A stretch of 31,468 bases of DNA from a virus. Both the position numbers and the translations under genes were made by a program. Positions 1 to 7,428 of this stretch are shown here, in pieces. The stretch lies in the IMG/VR virus record IMGVR_UViG_3300036772_000283, positions 1 to 31,468 of that record. One strand, given 5' to 3'. The stretch's first letter is position 1. Each line of letters opens with the position of its first letter. The notes below the pieces were generated by a model that saw only the letters and a list, made by a program, of their open reading frames with translations, made no database searches and was not told the DNA's origin.

Positions 1-2
1 TG

Positions 3-452
3 GGGATGTTCGTGTGGTGGCTGAACAATGTGCAGGGCAATCCGACGACTATCGACTTCGTCCCCACTTCTGGTGGGGAATTCTGGTATGGCGGATCGGT
101 CACTTCGGTGTTTACCGGCATCACATCCACCGCGGCGGTCGATACTATCGCGGGCGCCGGGTATGCCAGCACGGGAGCGAATGGGTCGTGTTGCTCAAAT
201 GGTTTTCTGCAATCGCCGCCTGTCACGCCAAGCCAGGCGGGAGAATTCCTGTGGGGCGCCGGGATACAGTATGGAAGTGCGCCGAGCGGCTTTGGTTCCG
301 GCTGGCATGGCTCCAACTTAGACACCGCCGCCTACTTTGGTAAGGCGGATGAATATATCTCGCAATACAATTCCACGACGCCGATTACCGCTCCTTTTCC
401 GGCGGGCAGTGGGTCGGTTTCTTGGGCGACGACTGTTGCGATCCGACCGTAA
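3..452 (+). CDS. C-terminal part of a putative virion/tail-associated protein, 5' partial
   Basis: The reading frame is open to the left edge, so the gene probably begins outside the window; an ATG at 6 is only the first methionine visible. The visible 149 residues are rich in Gly, Ser, Thr, Ala and aromatic residues with few charges, the composition of beta-rich phage fibre or appendage proteins. No catalytic motif is seen. It is followed directly (TAATG) by small plus-strand genes leading into the lysis cassette, which fits the end of a tail module. Function is inferred from position and composition only. Confidence 0.6.
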   Translation, partial: GMFVWWLNNVQGNPTTIDFVPTSGGEFWYGGSVTSVFTGITSTAAVDTIAGAGYASTGANGSCCSNGFLQSPPVTPSQAGEFLWGAGIQYGSAPSGFGSGWHGSNLDTAAYFGKADEYISQYNSTTPITAPFPAGSGSVSWATTVAIRP

Positions 453-499
453 TGGACCCGGGAGGCAGGCCGACCATCGTTGTGCCTGGGGTTCACTAA
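452..499 (+). CDS. possible 15-residue micro-ORF coupling two genes
   Basis: An ATG overlaps the stop of the upstream gene (TAATG) and the frame MDPGGRPTIVVPGVH stops one base before the ATG of the next gene. The TAATG and TAAATG junctions fit translational reinitiation. It may be a real micropeptide or just a coupling leader; no homology is claimed. Confidence 0.3.
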   Translation: MDPGGRPTIVVPGVH

Positions 500-898
500 A
501 TGGCTGCGTGCGTGACGATCGCAATCGCGTTTATGATGCTGGCCCAAGGGGCAGTGCTGGAAAGCTATTCCGATTCTGGCGGGGGGGCGGCTATGGCGGC
601 ACTTATCTGGGTGTGCGGCGAATCCCCCATCGTGGCTGGGGGAGTACTCATCGTGTCGTCGGCGATATCGATTGCCGCCTCTTTGGCAAGGGTACCGTGG
701 TTGTTGTTTCTCCAGGTGCTGATCAGCTTCGTCTACGCTGCCGGGTCGATCTCTGCCAGCCTTAATGGCGTGTATGCTGATGGGTATCCGCCAAAGGGCG
801 GATCGGCGTTCATCTTTAACGATCAAGTTGGGCTGATTACGCTCCTGTTTATCCATTCGGCAGCCGCGGCGGTGCAATTTGTCACCGATCAGGCTTAA
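500..898 (+). CDS. hypothetical multi-pass membrane protein
   Basis: 132 residues with four hydrophobic stretches at about residues 1-18, 33-62, 64-86 and 109-128, so probably an integral inner-membrane protein. It starts immediately after the micro-ORF and ends inside the leader of the next membrane gene. It lies between the tail-protein end and the lysis cassette; a role in lysis or superinfection control is possible but not shown. No recognised family. Confidence 0.65.
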   Translation: MAACVTIAIAFMMLAQGAVLESYSDSGGGAAMAALIWVCGESPIVAGGVLIVSSAISIAASLARVPWLLFLQVLISFVYAAGSISASLNGVYADGYPPKGGSAFIFNDQVGLITLLFIHSAAAAVQFVTDQA

Positions 899-926
899 CG
901 CATTTTTGCGCCGCCGCTACGGGGGC

Positions 927-1337
927 ATGGAGACGGAGTGCTGGCTCTCGCTGATCGAGATTACATGGGCCATTCCGTTGTTATTCAGCAGGACCGGCCT
1001 ATGGGACATCAGGGCGCTGCAGTTGTTTTACGATTGGGTGCCGAGCTACATCGTTTCCATCCCTTGGTTCGTGGCGGGAGGATCATCGCTCTGGGGAGTG
1101 TGGCTGTTCCTGGCGGCCGATCTTGCCGAGCCGCCGCGGTCCCCGTCGAAGAGCTGCATTATTTTGCGCCGAGTCGGGGCCACGCTGTCGCTCATTGTTT
1201 GGGCATGGATGGCCTTCAGTTCTTACCTTATCCTTGGCGCTGCGGCACCCGTGATCAGCCTATATGCCTGGTTCAGCCTGGCGTTTCTCAGAACGATGTG
1301 GTCGGCGTGGGCGGTGCAATGGCCGATCCGGACCTAA
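927..1337 (+). CDS. hypothetical multi-pass membrane protein
   Basis: 136 residues from the ATG at 927, preceded by a G-rich stretch that can act as ribosome site; a longer frame from TTG at 879 overlaps the upstream gene and is less likely. Three or four hydrophobic segments rich in Trp, Leu, Ile and Ala are visible (about residues 8-22, 38-64, 85-105 and 108-128). The 3' end overlaps the next gene by 19 bases. It is the second of two successive membrane proteins before the lysis genes. No family recognised. Confidence 0.6.
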   Translation: METECWLSLIEITWAIPLLFSRTGLWDIRALQLFYDWVPSYIVSIPWFVAGGSSLWGVWLFLAADLAEPPRSPSKSCIILRRVGATLSLIVWAWMAFSSYLILGAAAPVISLYAWFSLAFLRTMWSAWAVQWPIRT

Positions 1338-1741
1338 CGCAAAGTTGGTACGGGGCCATCGCGGCAGCCTTTTCCGCCATGGTAGGATTTCTCGGCCTTT
1401 GGCTTGTGCCGAAGTGGGCGAAGAAAACCGAACTGACGCGCACCGACAGTGCATTGACACTCGACGCCGATGTACGAGGCCGAGCCGATCTCATAGCAGG
1501 GTTTAACTTACTGTTGTTGTCTCAGCAAAAGCGAATAGAGCAGTTGGCTGAACAATTGGAGGAGAGCGTAAAGGATCGGACGAACCTTTGGACTCGCGTG
1601 GAAAAACTCACCGACCAAGTTTCCGAATGTGATAAGAAAAACTCAGAGCAGGCGATGAATCATTTTGTGGAAATGACTGCCGTCAAGACCCAGCTCAACG
1701 ATTGCCGGCGGGAGCTCGCCGACCTGAGAAATAAGCAATGA
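1319..1741 (+). CDS. membrane-anchored coiled-coil protein, spanin-like
   Basis: 140 residues starting at the ATG at 1319; the longer upstream frame runs inside the previous gene in another frame and is rejected. There is one transmembrane helix at about residues 10-30 (WYGAIAAAFSAMVGFLGLWL), then a long charged region from about 60 to 138 with heptad-like Leu/Ile spacing, suggesting a coiled coil. A short N-terminal anchor followed by a coiled coil is the architecture of inner-membrane spanins and of some tail chaperone or tether proteins. A proline-rich lipoprotein at 3205 could be an outer-membrane partner, but the genes are not adjacent, so this is only an inference. Confidence 0.6.
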   Translation: MADPDLTQSWYGAIAAAFSAMVGFLGLWLVPKWAKKTELTRTDSALTLDADVRGRADLIAGFNLLLLSQQKRIEQLAEQLEESVKDRTNLWTRVEKLTDQVSECDKKNSEQAMNHFVEMTAVKTQLNDCRRELADLRNKQ

Positions 1742-1779
1742 CGTTGTTTTGTAATCGATTTTGGGTTATATAGTAGCGC

Positions 1780-2094
1780 ATGGCAGAACCGTACACGGTA
1801 AGCAACGCGACGCTGTACTCGCTGCTCAAGACGGTTTCGTTGCAGTTGGTGACGGTTCGCGTGAACCAGACGCAGATCATCATCCAGAACCAAGTCGCAC
1901 TCAGAACGGCCGTCGCCGCGGTGCGTACCGACATCGCGGCTTTGCGCGGCGACTTGGACAGCAAAGCCGCCGCACTGGAGGCGGAACTCCTCGCGCAGGA
2001 CTTGAAGCTCGACGAGATCCTCCTCCAGGTTACCCCTCCGGAAACCGGAGACCTGAACCTCAATACCGGAATTATCACCACCACAAAGGAGTGA
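1780..2094 (+). CDS. hypothetical coiled-coil protein with ETGxLNL tail
   Basis: 104 residues. The middle (about 30-85) is helical with Ala/Leu/Val heptads and alternating charges, a likely coiled coil. The C terminus carries ETGDLNLNTGI, a motif almost repeated at the end of the next gene (ETGNLNLAGGTI). No strong ribosome site precedes the ATG. The shared tail suggests both proteins bind the same partner or share a duplicated terminal element; function unknown. Confidence 0.6.
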   Translation: MAEPYTVSNATLYSLLKTVSLQLVTVRVNQTQIIIQNQVALRTAVAAVRTDIAALRGDLDSKAAALEAELLAQDLKLDEILLQVTPPETGDLNLNTGIITTTKE

Positions 2095-2100
2095 CCTACA

Positions 2101-2424
2101 ATGGCCGACAACAAACTCACAGTCGGACAAAAGCTGACTGCTGTGATGACATTTAGCGAAGCGCCGTCGCCCGATGGTGCCCTACACTGCGATCACCCGG
2201 AGTGGGTGACGGCTTCGCTAGGCGCCGACCTGATGACGGGCGTCTATGATTGCGTCGGCGCCCCCGCGGACGGAAGCGCGGGGCTGGTGACCATCTCTTA
2301 TACCGGCACCAGCGTCGCGCCCGACGTGGGTCCGGACGTGGTGGCTCCCGGCACGATCTCGGTGACCCTGGCACCGATGGCGGAGACGGGAAACCTCAAC
2401 CTTGCCGGGGGGACGATCTCGTAA
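2101..2424 (+). CDS. hypothetical small beta-rich protein, possibly Ig-like
   Basis: 107 residues preceded by AAAGGAG nine bases before the ATG. The sequence alternates hydrophobic and polar residues with repeated V-T-I-S-Y and I-S-V-T-L strands, in the style of small Ig-like phage decoration domains. It ends in ETGNLNLAGGTI, echoing the end of the upstream protein. Six bases separate it from that gene, so they are probably co-translated. The Ig-like call is a guess from strand pattern. Confidence 0.6.
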   Translation: MADNKLTVGQKLTAVMTFSEAPSPDGALHCDHPEWVTASLGADLMTGVYDCVGAPADGSAGLVTISYTGTSVAPDVGPDVVAPGTISVTLAPMAETGNLNLAGGTIS

Positions 2425-2431
2425 GGTTCGC

Positions 2432-2629
2432 GTGAACTCCTCGCACGTCTCGGTCGGTACGGGGGCGATCAGCGCCATGGCGGCGCTGACAACGCTCCTG
2501 ACCGGCTTTCACGGCCTCGATGGCGACCACGCAGCCGCCGCGGCGTGGCTGATCTGTGCGGCGATCGGCGGGGTGGGGTCGCTCATCACGTGGTATGTGC
2601 AGCGGAAATGGCCAGAGAAAGTACCATGA
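2432..2629 (+). CDS. holin-like small membrane protein
   Basis: 65 residues from GTG at 2432, which has AAGG five bases upstream; a TTG at 2402 would overlap the preceding gene. Two hydrophobic helices (about residues 8-26 and 38-58) are followed by a short basic tail ending RKWPEKVP. Size, two helices and charged C terminus fit class II holins, and an endolysin lies 1 kb downstream in the same direction. The stop overlaps the next start (ATGA). It would form inner-membrane lesions timing lysis. Confidence 0.6.
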   Translation: MNSSHVSVGTGAISAMAALTTLLTGFHGLDGDHAAAAAWLICAAIGGVGSLITWYVQRKWPEKVP

Positions 2630-2910
2630 CGGAACCTCCGATGGCCTCACTGACTACAGCCGTTAAAAAGGCAAGTCGTGAGGACTGGATATGGCTCGGC
2701 TACTTGGCTGCGGTGGCGGGCACATTCGGCGTGCTCGAGGCCCGCGCGCTCAATCGGGGGCACGACACGCTGAGCGCGTTTATCTGGCGGGCGAACCGAG
2801 CGTGGCCACCATTTGGCTACTTATTAGGCTTCGCTACCGGCTTCCTTGTAAATCACTTCGAATGGCCTGGGCAATCTTTGGAAGAAACAGACAAGCGCGA
2901 GGGCACATGA
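2626..2910 (+). CDS. phage membrane protein of the lysis region
   Basis: 94 residues, ATGA-overlapped with the holin candidate. Two hydrophobic helices are visible, at about 23-42 and 65-82, separated by a basic segment (LSAFIWRANRAWPPFGYLLG). The pattern of a basic RxxRxxxPxG loop before the second helix and an HFEW end is common in small membrane proteins beside phage lysins; exact function is unknown. It could be a second holin, antiholin or pinholin-type partner. Confidence 0.6.
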   Translation: MTEPPMASLTTAVKKASREDWIWLGYLAAVAGTFGVLEARALNRGHDTLSAFIWRANRAWPPFGYLLGFATGFLVNHFEWPGQSLEETDKREGT

Positions 2911-3140
2911 TGTGGGAAATGAGGTGTTTTTGGATAGTTTTGATCGTGGCGGTTGGCGTGTCCGGCGCGGCCTCCGCCGTGCAAGGCGTGAATCAAGGAA
3001 CTGGTCAGCCTCTTGATCTGATTGTGCAATATCGGAGTGCTGCCGCTGCAGCTGGGACTAATGTCAACGCCGCTAGCATCCATTCGCTTGACCGTATCCG
3101 CCCCGGAAAGCAAATCGAAAAGTTTAATCTGCGGCTCTAA
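2907..3140 (+). CDS. hypothetical small exported protein
   Basis: 77 residues with a start that overlaps the previous stop (ATGATG). The N terminus MMWEMRCFWIVLIVAVGVSG followed by AASA is a convincing signal peptide or anchor, with possible cleavage after about residue 25. The mature part is short and has no recognised motif. Its place in the lysis cassette suggests an envelope role. Confidence 0.5.
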   Translation: MMWEMRCFWIVLIVAVGVSGAASAVQGVNQGTGQPLDLIVQYRSAAAAAGTNVNAASIHSLDRIRPGKQIEKFNLRL

Positions 3141-3204
3141 CCATCGTACCCTAACCATTGGAGTGCAGTAAAGCGTGGTTGACCGGCAAAAGGGAATGCA
3201 TTTC

Positions 3205-3588
3205 ATGAATAGGAAATTCGCCGTCCTCGCGCTATTGCCGTTGACGGGCTGCGCGGGTGCGGGCTCTCTACTGCCCGCGGCGGGCTCTCTACTGCAGAAT
3301 CCAAGTGGACTATCGGGAACGGCTGCGGGACTTTTTGGCCTCCCTGCGGCGACGGTAGCCTCTCAGGTGACCGCAGAGATTACCGAGATCCAGGCCGTTG
3401 CAACGTCGCTGCAGATGCTGCGGGCGCAACTCAATGGCACTCCTATCGTGGTGCCTGCGCTTCCGGTTTCGCCTGTCGTAGTGGCGCCAACTCCTATCCT
3501 AGCTCCCGTCCCAACTCCCGTCCCAACGCCGACGCCAGTTCCAGCACCTAAGCCGCCAACCCTTACGCCGCCGGCAATCCTGCCATGA
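3205..3588 (+). CDS. proline-rich lipoprotein, candidate outer-membrane spanin
   Basis: 127 residues starting at the ATG at 3205, with AGGGA nine bases before it; an upstream GTG at 3175 is weaker. The N terminus has a basic start, a hydrophobic core and the lipobox LTGC at residues 13-16, so the protein is probably lipidated. A 15-base repeat (3260-3274 and 3281-3295) encodes two AGSLL units just after the lipobox. The C-terminal 30 residues are a Pro-Thr-Val low-complexity tail (repeated VPTP units). Lipoproteins with proline-rich tails next to endolysins are typical of o-spanins. It overlaps the endolysin by ATGA. Confidence 0.7.
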   Translation: MNRKFAVLALLPLTGCAGAGSLLPAAGSLLQNPSGLSGTAAGLFGLPAATVASQVTAEITEIQAVATSLQMLRAQLNGTPIVVPALPVSPVVVAPTPILAPVPTPVPTPTPVPAPKPPTLTPPAILP

Positions 3589-4121
3589 CCGCTGCGGCCT
3601 CAATCATAGCGTCCCTCAATCAGGCCATCGGTTCGGCGAGCAGCAAAGCATTCCTGGCGGCCGTAGCGGAGGGAGAGGGCGGCACAACGTGGAATATCCT
3701 GTACGGCGGCACGATGTGGACTGGCTCAATGGCCGCGTTTCCGTCTTGGTCTGGGGTTAAGTTACGCAACGGTCTGTGGACCCACGCCGCTGGCGCCTTT
3801 CAGTTTCAGCCGGCGTCTTACGAGGAAGCCGTCAAGATTAGCGGGCGCGCAGGCTTTGAGGATCAGGATCAGATTCAGAATGCCTGGGATTATGCTAACC
3901 TGATTTTCGGCGAGCGATACGGCGTCGCAACGCTGCACGCAGTTTTGCAGGCCCAAGGAAACAGTCTTCTTCTGATCCCGACTTACCTTGGATCTATTTG
4001 GATAGGTGGCTGCGATAGCGGTTTTCCGAAGCGGTTTGTGAACAACCTGCCGCTCGTATCGTCGACGGCGGCGTCATCGGATGTTGCGTTACTTAATGCG
4101 GCTCATCTTACAGCGACCTGA
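3585..4121 (+). CDS. endolysin, GH104-like (lambda R type) lytic transglycosylase
   Basis: 178 residues. FLAAVAEGEGGTTWNILYGG (residues 23-42) resembles the N-terminal active-site region of lambda R-type transglycosylases, where a Glu follows a short helix; E29 or E31 is the candidate catalytic residue. HAAGAFQFQPASYEEA near 68-83 corresponds to the family's AGRYQ-like segment. There is no signal peptide, so export would depend on the holin. The position immediately after the lipoprotein completes a lysis cassette. A general lysozyme-like fold is the alternative; family assignment is by motif memory only. Confidence 0.75.
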   Translation: MTAAASIIASLNQAIGSASSKAFLAAVAEGEGGTTWNILYGGTMWTGSMAAFPSWSGVKLRNGLWTHAAGAFQFQPASYEEAVKISGRAGFEDQDQIQNAWDYANLIFGERYGVATLHAVLQAQGNSLLLIPTYLGSIWIGGCDSGFPKRFVNNLPLVSSTAASSDVALLNAAHLTAT

Positions 4122-4143
4122 TGGAGGCATTTGGGGATGACGA

Positions 4144-4356
4144 ATGACGAATGAAATGATCGAGGATGCCGCCAGGTTGGATTGGCTGGAACGTATAGTC
4201 AGAAAGAACGTGACGTGGATCAGTTTTGATTATGAACCGAACGACGAGGGCGAGCCAAGAGGGTTCAGGTTCGTGCGCCGTGGTTTCATTGGCGAAGCGC
4301 ATCGCAGCCTAAGATCAGCGATTGATGAGGCTATGCGTCTGGATCCAGCAAAATGA
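4144..4356 (+). CDS. hypothetical protein
   Basis: 70 residues, charged, no hydrophobic segment. MIEDAARLDWLERIV resembles small phage proteins that begin with an IxDAxRLDWLE helix and end in an R-SAIDEAM helix, often found near lysis or early genes; no function is known. It overlaps the next gene by ATGA. Confidence 0.6.
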   Translation: MTNEMIEDAARLDWLERIVRKNVTWISFDYEPNDEGEPRGFRFVRRGFIGEAHRSLRSAIDEAMRLDPAK

Positions 4357-4544
4357 AACTCGAATCCGAGCACGCGACCGTAGACAAGAGGCGGTGGAAA
4401 ATCGTGCGCACCGACAATTACACCGAGGTTCCGGGCGAGATCGTCACCGCTGACGAGGCGACCGGCGAGTGTTGCGTGATCGTCGATGGCGAGACGAAAA
4501 CTCTGAGCTTTGGGCCTCGCGGGATCAGGATCGTCGGGCGCTAG
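4353..4544 (+). CDS. hypothetical small protein
   Basis: 63 residues, ATGA-coupled to the preceding gene, predicted beta-rich (alternating WKIVRTD, EIVTAD, CCVIVDG, KTLSFG and IRIVG segments). It is the last plus-strand gene of the left arm and ends in a CTAG shared with the stop of the convergent HNH gene, so two transcription units meet here without an obvious terminator. Confidence 0.6.
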   Translation: MKLESEHATVDKRRWKIVRTDNYTEVPGEIVTADEATGECCVIVDGETKTLSFGPRGIRIVGR

Positions 4545-4945
4545 GCGCGCTCCTTGGATCCGGTAGAGTGACCGGCCGCCAGGGCGATCCTTTGCCGAGC
4601 CCGGAACACGACGCGCTCGCCTGCGGGGATGTCGCCCGAGATCGTCCACAACCGCAGAGCCATGTTCAGCGGATCGATCTGGAGCGCGGCCCAGAAGCTG
4701 AGTTCGCCGCGGTGCTGCTCGACATGGCAGGCGGTGCAGAGAGGCACAGCGTAGCGGTCGGAAGGCTTATACCCCGTGCCGCCATCCGTTCCGCAGCGCA
4801 CGTGCGCGGCCTCCGATGGGGCGGATCGTCCGCAAGCGGTACAAGACAGCTGCCGCACGAAGGCTAGGTGCTGTGCCCTCCTGCGAAGATTTGGCTTCGG
4901 CGCCCCGCGCCGGACCTCTCGCGAGATACGCGGCGGGGATCTCAT
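4541..4945 (-). CDS. HNH-type nuclease-like protein (DUF968/YbcO-like)
   Basis: 134 residues. The core reads CTACGRSAPSEAAHVR (residues about 35-50), then GTGYKPSDRYAVPLC and TACHVEQHRGE, giving a CxxC...H...CxxCHxxxH arrangement. This is the signature of phage recombination-associated HNH nucleases such as YbcO and DUF968 proteins, which cut Holliday-like or single-strand DNA next to recombinases. The ERF and YqaJ genes lie in the same operon upstream, which supports a recombination role. Its stop overlaps the convergent plus gene at CTAG. Whether it is catalytically active is inferred. Confidence 0.75.
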   Translation of the reverse strand: MRSPPRISREVRRGAPKPNLRRRAQHLAFVRQLSCTACGRSAPSEAAHVRCGTDGGTGYKPSDRYAVPLCTACHVEQHRGELSFWAALQIDPLNMALRLWTISGDIPAGERVVFRARQRIALAAGHSTGSKERA

Positions 4946-5200
4946 CTAAATGCACTCCTCGGTATCGCGAATTCCGTACCGATGTAATCGGATTTCTCTG
5001 ATTCTCGCTGGTTTGACAACGCCGTCGTCGTACCAGATATAAAAGCACGGCTTGCAGATCCTCGCTCCATGATGCCACATGGAACTGCGCCGATAGGAAA
5101 CCGGCACGCCGCAGCAATCGCATGGCTCCAATGGCATCAACTCCGGAGGAGCGTCAATGTGGTCAGTCACGATAAGGATGCCTCGGTATGGTGAATCCAT
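4946..5200 (-). CDS. small zinc-ribbon-like protein
   Basis: 84 residues. CDCCGVP (near residue 28) and ICKPC (near 49) form two CxxC knuckles about 20 residues apart, suggesting a structural zinc site. The stop (TAG) abuts the start of the HNH gene. Its 5' end overlaps the upstream gene by 34 bases. Function unknown; a nucleic-acid-binding accessory of the recombination operon is plausible. Confidence 0.65.
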   Translation of the reverse strand: MDSPYRGILIVTDHIDAPPELMPLEPCDCCGVPVSYRRSSMWHHGARICKPCFYIWYDDGVVKPARIREIRLHRYGIRDTEECI

Positions 5201-5388
5201 TCGCGAAACGCCGCTTGTGAGCAGGTTCCTCGTCCGCCTTCGCGGTCATGCGTGTTCCAATAAACGATAACGCAGCCTGGCGGATATTTATAACTTCGCG
5301 CTCCCGCGACCCGGAGATGTAAGATTTGGCGAGGAGGCGCGACGGCTTTTGGCCGCCATATTTGGCCTTCCGCTAACGGCTGGCTCAC
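5167..5388 (-). CDS. hypothetical small protein
   Basis: 73 residues from a GTG that overlaps the stop of the exonuclease gene (GTGA at 5385-5388). A longer frame from 5496 runs inside the exonuclease gene and is rejected as a shadow. The core LAEGQIWRPK...FREWI resembles small phage proteins with an xGQIWR start and a terminal WI motif; no activity is known. Confidence 0.6.
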   Translation of the reverse strand: MSQPLAEGQIWRPKAVAPPRQILHLRVAGARSYKYPPGCVIVYWNTHDREGGRGTCSQAAFREWIHHTEASLS

Positions 5389-6059
5389 GGCACGGCTCCC
5401 AAGCTGGCGCGCAGCATGTCCTTGAGTGCGGCTTTCGCTTGTGGTAAATGAACGTAGCCGGCAGTGCGGATCTTGTCTATTTCGGTTTCGATCCACTCAT
5501 TTACTCGGCGGATTTCAGCGCCTAATAGGGCGATGAAATGCTCGTCTCGCTGCACGCGAACGACGACCTTGGGGAAAATCTCGTGCCAGCAGAGAATATC
5601 GACCCATTCCCGCTCAGTGATCATCAACTGCCCTTGCAGCTGCGGCTTGTGGTGTCGCTGTGCTCGTCCGGTTATCAGATATTCCACCTGGGCAGGGGGC
5701 AGCGGGCATTTTACCTCAAGCAGGCCGTCGTCGCCGATTAGCCGATCGGGGCTGCACCCCATGATCCCGGAATCATCCGTGATGAAACCTACCTTCGTGG
5801 TTTCCTCGCCAGTGTCGAATTCGTACCAAGCAATCGCCTCTTCCTCGACAATCTGTCCGCGCTCCATCGCGGGGCTGGAATAATGCTCAAGCGGTGCCTG
5901 TAACAGCCGCTCTGCGATCAATCGGTAGGCGTAGCCTTTCCACTGTGCTGAGCGCTCACCACCTGGGGTTAGTATCCGGCTGAATTCGGAACTGGTCGGG
6001 ATTCCTAGTCTGGCGAGTTCCCACGCTGCGCTATGTTGTACACAATTAAGTATGTGCAT
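5385..6059 (-). CDS. YqaJ-type recombination exonuclease
   Basis: 224 residues from the ATG at 6059, which has AGGCGG eight bases upstream; an earlier start at 6089 lies inside the ERF gene. The lambda-exonuclease/YqaJ fold signature is visible: MERGQIVEEEAIAWYE (65-80), GCSPDRLIGDDGLLEVKCP (101-119) with D105, E115 and K117 as the D-E-x-K metal site, and QLQGQLMITE further on. It would resect double-strand ends to give 3' tails for the ERF protein encoded just upstream. The genes overlap by 14 bases, the usual exonuclease-annealase pairing. Confidence 0.85.
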   Translation of the reverse strand: MHILNCVQHSAAWELARLGIPTSSEFSRILTPGGERSAQWKGYAYRLIAERLLQAPLEHYSSPAMERGQIVEEEAIAWYEFDTGEETTKVGFITDDSGIMGCSPDRLIGDDGLLEVKCPLPPAQVEYLITGRAQRHHKPQLQGQLMITEREWVDILCWHEIFPKVVVRVQRDEHFIALLGAEIRRVNEWIETEIDKIRTAGYVHLPQAKAALKDMLRASLGAVP

Positions 6060-6894
6060 TGACTTCCGCCTTTTTAATCTGCTCCTCAAGGGTGCTGATC
6101 GCTTTTTGGTAGTCTTTGGCCGCGATTGACGCGACGGCAGCTTCGAGCGATCCGGCTTTCTCGACGCTTTGCGCTTTCATGTACTGCAGGAACTTGGGCC
6201 CGACCCGGGCCTTACCGATCAGGTCCACAATATAATCTACCTGATCCTGGCTCAGTGCGCCGTTGCCGTCGTTGTCCATGTCTTTGAACACGACGTTGAA
6301 GATCCCGGTGGTGATGTAGCGCTTCAGAAAGGTCTCGGTCGATGCTTGACCATGCAGCACGGTCTTGTTCGGAACGCCTTTCGGGCCAACGGTGTCTGGC
6401 CCAGCCTCTCGGTGAAATGTCTCGCTGTGCCCGCCCACATGGGCGACGCTGCATTTGACCCGCACGTTGCCTGTTACCAGAGGTTCCACAGTATCGTAGG
6501 ACAGCGAGAAGCCGTGCCGCAGATAGATAGGCCGAATTGCCGCGTCGACATGCTCTAGCTTCGCATAAAAGCTACGTGTCTGTGTGTTCTCCGCAGTGCG
6601 CGCTACAGGCTGGATCTCCTCTTGAGCCCGGTTCATCGCTTCGTTGTATTGAGTCGTCGCATCGCGCTCGATGAGGCGCTCCTGCAGCGCGAGCATCCGC
6701 TCCAGCCGGTCGATGTCTATTGTCGGGTCGCGTGCTATGCGTTCGATCAGCGACAGCGTAGAGGGGATGATCCCGACTTCGGTAGATGGCGGGGAACCAG
6801 TTTGACTGGGGGGCAAAGTCTGGTTCCCCGCCTCGCTCGCGACAGGGGAAGTCGCGGCGATCTCGTCGCGTGGGAGGTGCGCTTCTTCAGCCAT
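6046..6894 (-). CDS. erf: ERF-family single-strand annealing protein
   Basis: 282 residues from the ATG at 6894; upstream extension falls in the previous gene. ALQERLIERDATTQYNEAMN, then SFYAKLEHVDAAIRPIYLRHGFSLS and KRYITTGIFNVVFKDMDNDG are ERF-family hallmarks (N-terminal helix, core strand-turn, C-terminal aromatic motif). It anneals complementary single strands in phage recombination, working with the adjacent YqaJ-type exonuclease. The N-terminal 50 residues are a Pro/Ser/Thr-rich linker. Symbol given for family only. Confidence 0.85.
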   Translation of the reverse strand: MAEEAHLPRDEIAATSPVASEAGNQTLPPSQTGSPPSTEVGIIPSTLSLIERIARDPTIDIDRLERMLALQERLIERDATTQYNEAMNRAQEEIQPVARTAENTQTRSFYAKLEHVDAAIRPIYLRHGFSLSYDTVEPLVTGNVRVKCSVAHVGGHSETFHREAGPDTVGPKGVPNKTVLHGQASTETFLKRYITTGIFNVVFKDMDNDGNGALSQDQVDYIVDLIGKARVGPKFLQYMKAQSVEKAGSLEAAVASIAAKDYQKAISTLEEQIKKAEVNAHT

Positions 6895-7258
6895 CTCGGC
6901 TTTCCAGTGTCTCGTAAGCGAGATTAAATGCCTCCCGCAATTCCTCGCCAAACTGTCGCCCCTCGGGAGAAGACAAAAACATGGGCGCACTCCTAGTCCA
7001 GGCGAAAAATTCGTCTAGTACATCGCGCGTGATCGGACGTGGCTCGCGCGTCGCGGCGATCTCGTCAGCTTCGCTCGTCACGCTTTCCGCCCGCGCAGCC
7101 ATCAATGTGCCGAGTGCGGCTTTCATGCAGGCGATTTCGTGATCGGCCACTGGTTTCCTCATTTTTCCGGTTTCGACCAATTTGGGATAGACCTTCTCGC
7201 GCATTGCGATCACACGGGAGACGCAGGCGATCTGCTCGTTAAGTGTAGGTGCGTTCAT
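6887..7258 (-). CDS. hypothetical early protein
   Basis: 123 residues, helical, charged. The start MNAPTLNEQIACVSRVIAMR and a second helix around EIACMKAALGTLMAARAE match a type of small early protein common in alphaproteobacterial phages without known role; a divergent C-terminal half (from about residue 75) may be a second domain. Ribosome site GGAGG lies within the end of the upstream gene. It overlaps the ERF gene by 8 bases. Confidence 0.65.
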   Translation of the reverse strand: MNAPTLNEQIACVSRVIAMREKVYPKLVETGKMRKPVADHEIACMKAALGTLMAARAESVTSEADEIAATREPRPITRDVLDEFFAWTRSAPMFLSSPEGRQFGEELREAFNLAYETLESRDG

Positions 7259-7428
7259 ACCGTTCCTCCATCCAATACCCCCACCTGCCGCTCCAGGCTG
7301 AAAACCCGGCGCATTGCCTCGGTCAACCGATTGTCGTCGGAATCGACCAGTGCGGCGTCGAGTTCGTCCATCGCTTCGTCGAGAGCCTGCCGCATTGCGC
7401 GTTGGGCGGCATGTTGCGCGGAGATCAT
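7255..7428 (-). CDS. hypothetical small helical protein
   Basis: 57 residues, too short for common ORF cut-offs but clearly in the operon: its start overlaps the previous stop (ATGA at 7425-7428), its stop overlaps the next start (ATGA at 7255-7258), and its last codons contain the GGAGG for that gene. The sequence MISAQHAAQRAMRQALDEAM... is amphipathic, with acidic and basic heptads. No family recognised. Confidence 0.6.
   Translation of the reverse strand: MISAQHAAQRAMRQALDEAMDELDAALVDSDDNRLTEAMRRVFSLERQVGVLDGGTV

Noticed and set aside
332-877. 181-residue minus-strand frame at the left end
   Set aside because: Overlaps plus genes with membrane-protein composition and operon spacing; translation is Arg/His/Pro-rich.
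938-1318. Long plus frame covering the second membrane gene
   Set aside because: Only its 3' part from 1319 is protein-like; the 5' part is an out-of-frame reading of the membrane gene at 927.
4469-4867. 132-residue plus frame opposite the HNH gene
   Set aside because: The HNH protein on the minus strand has a recognisable metal-binding motif set; the plus reading has none.
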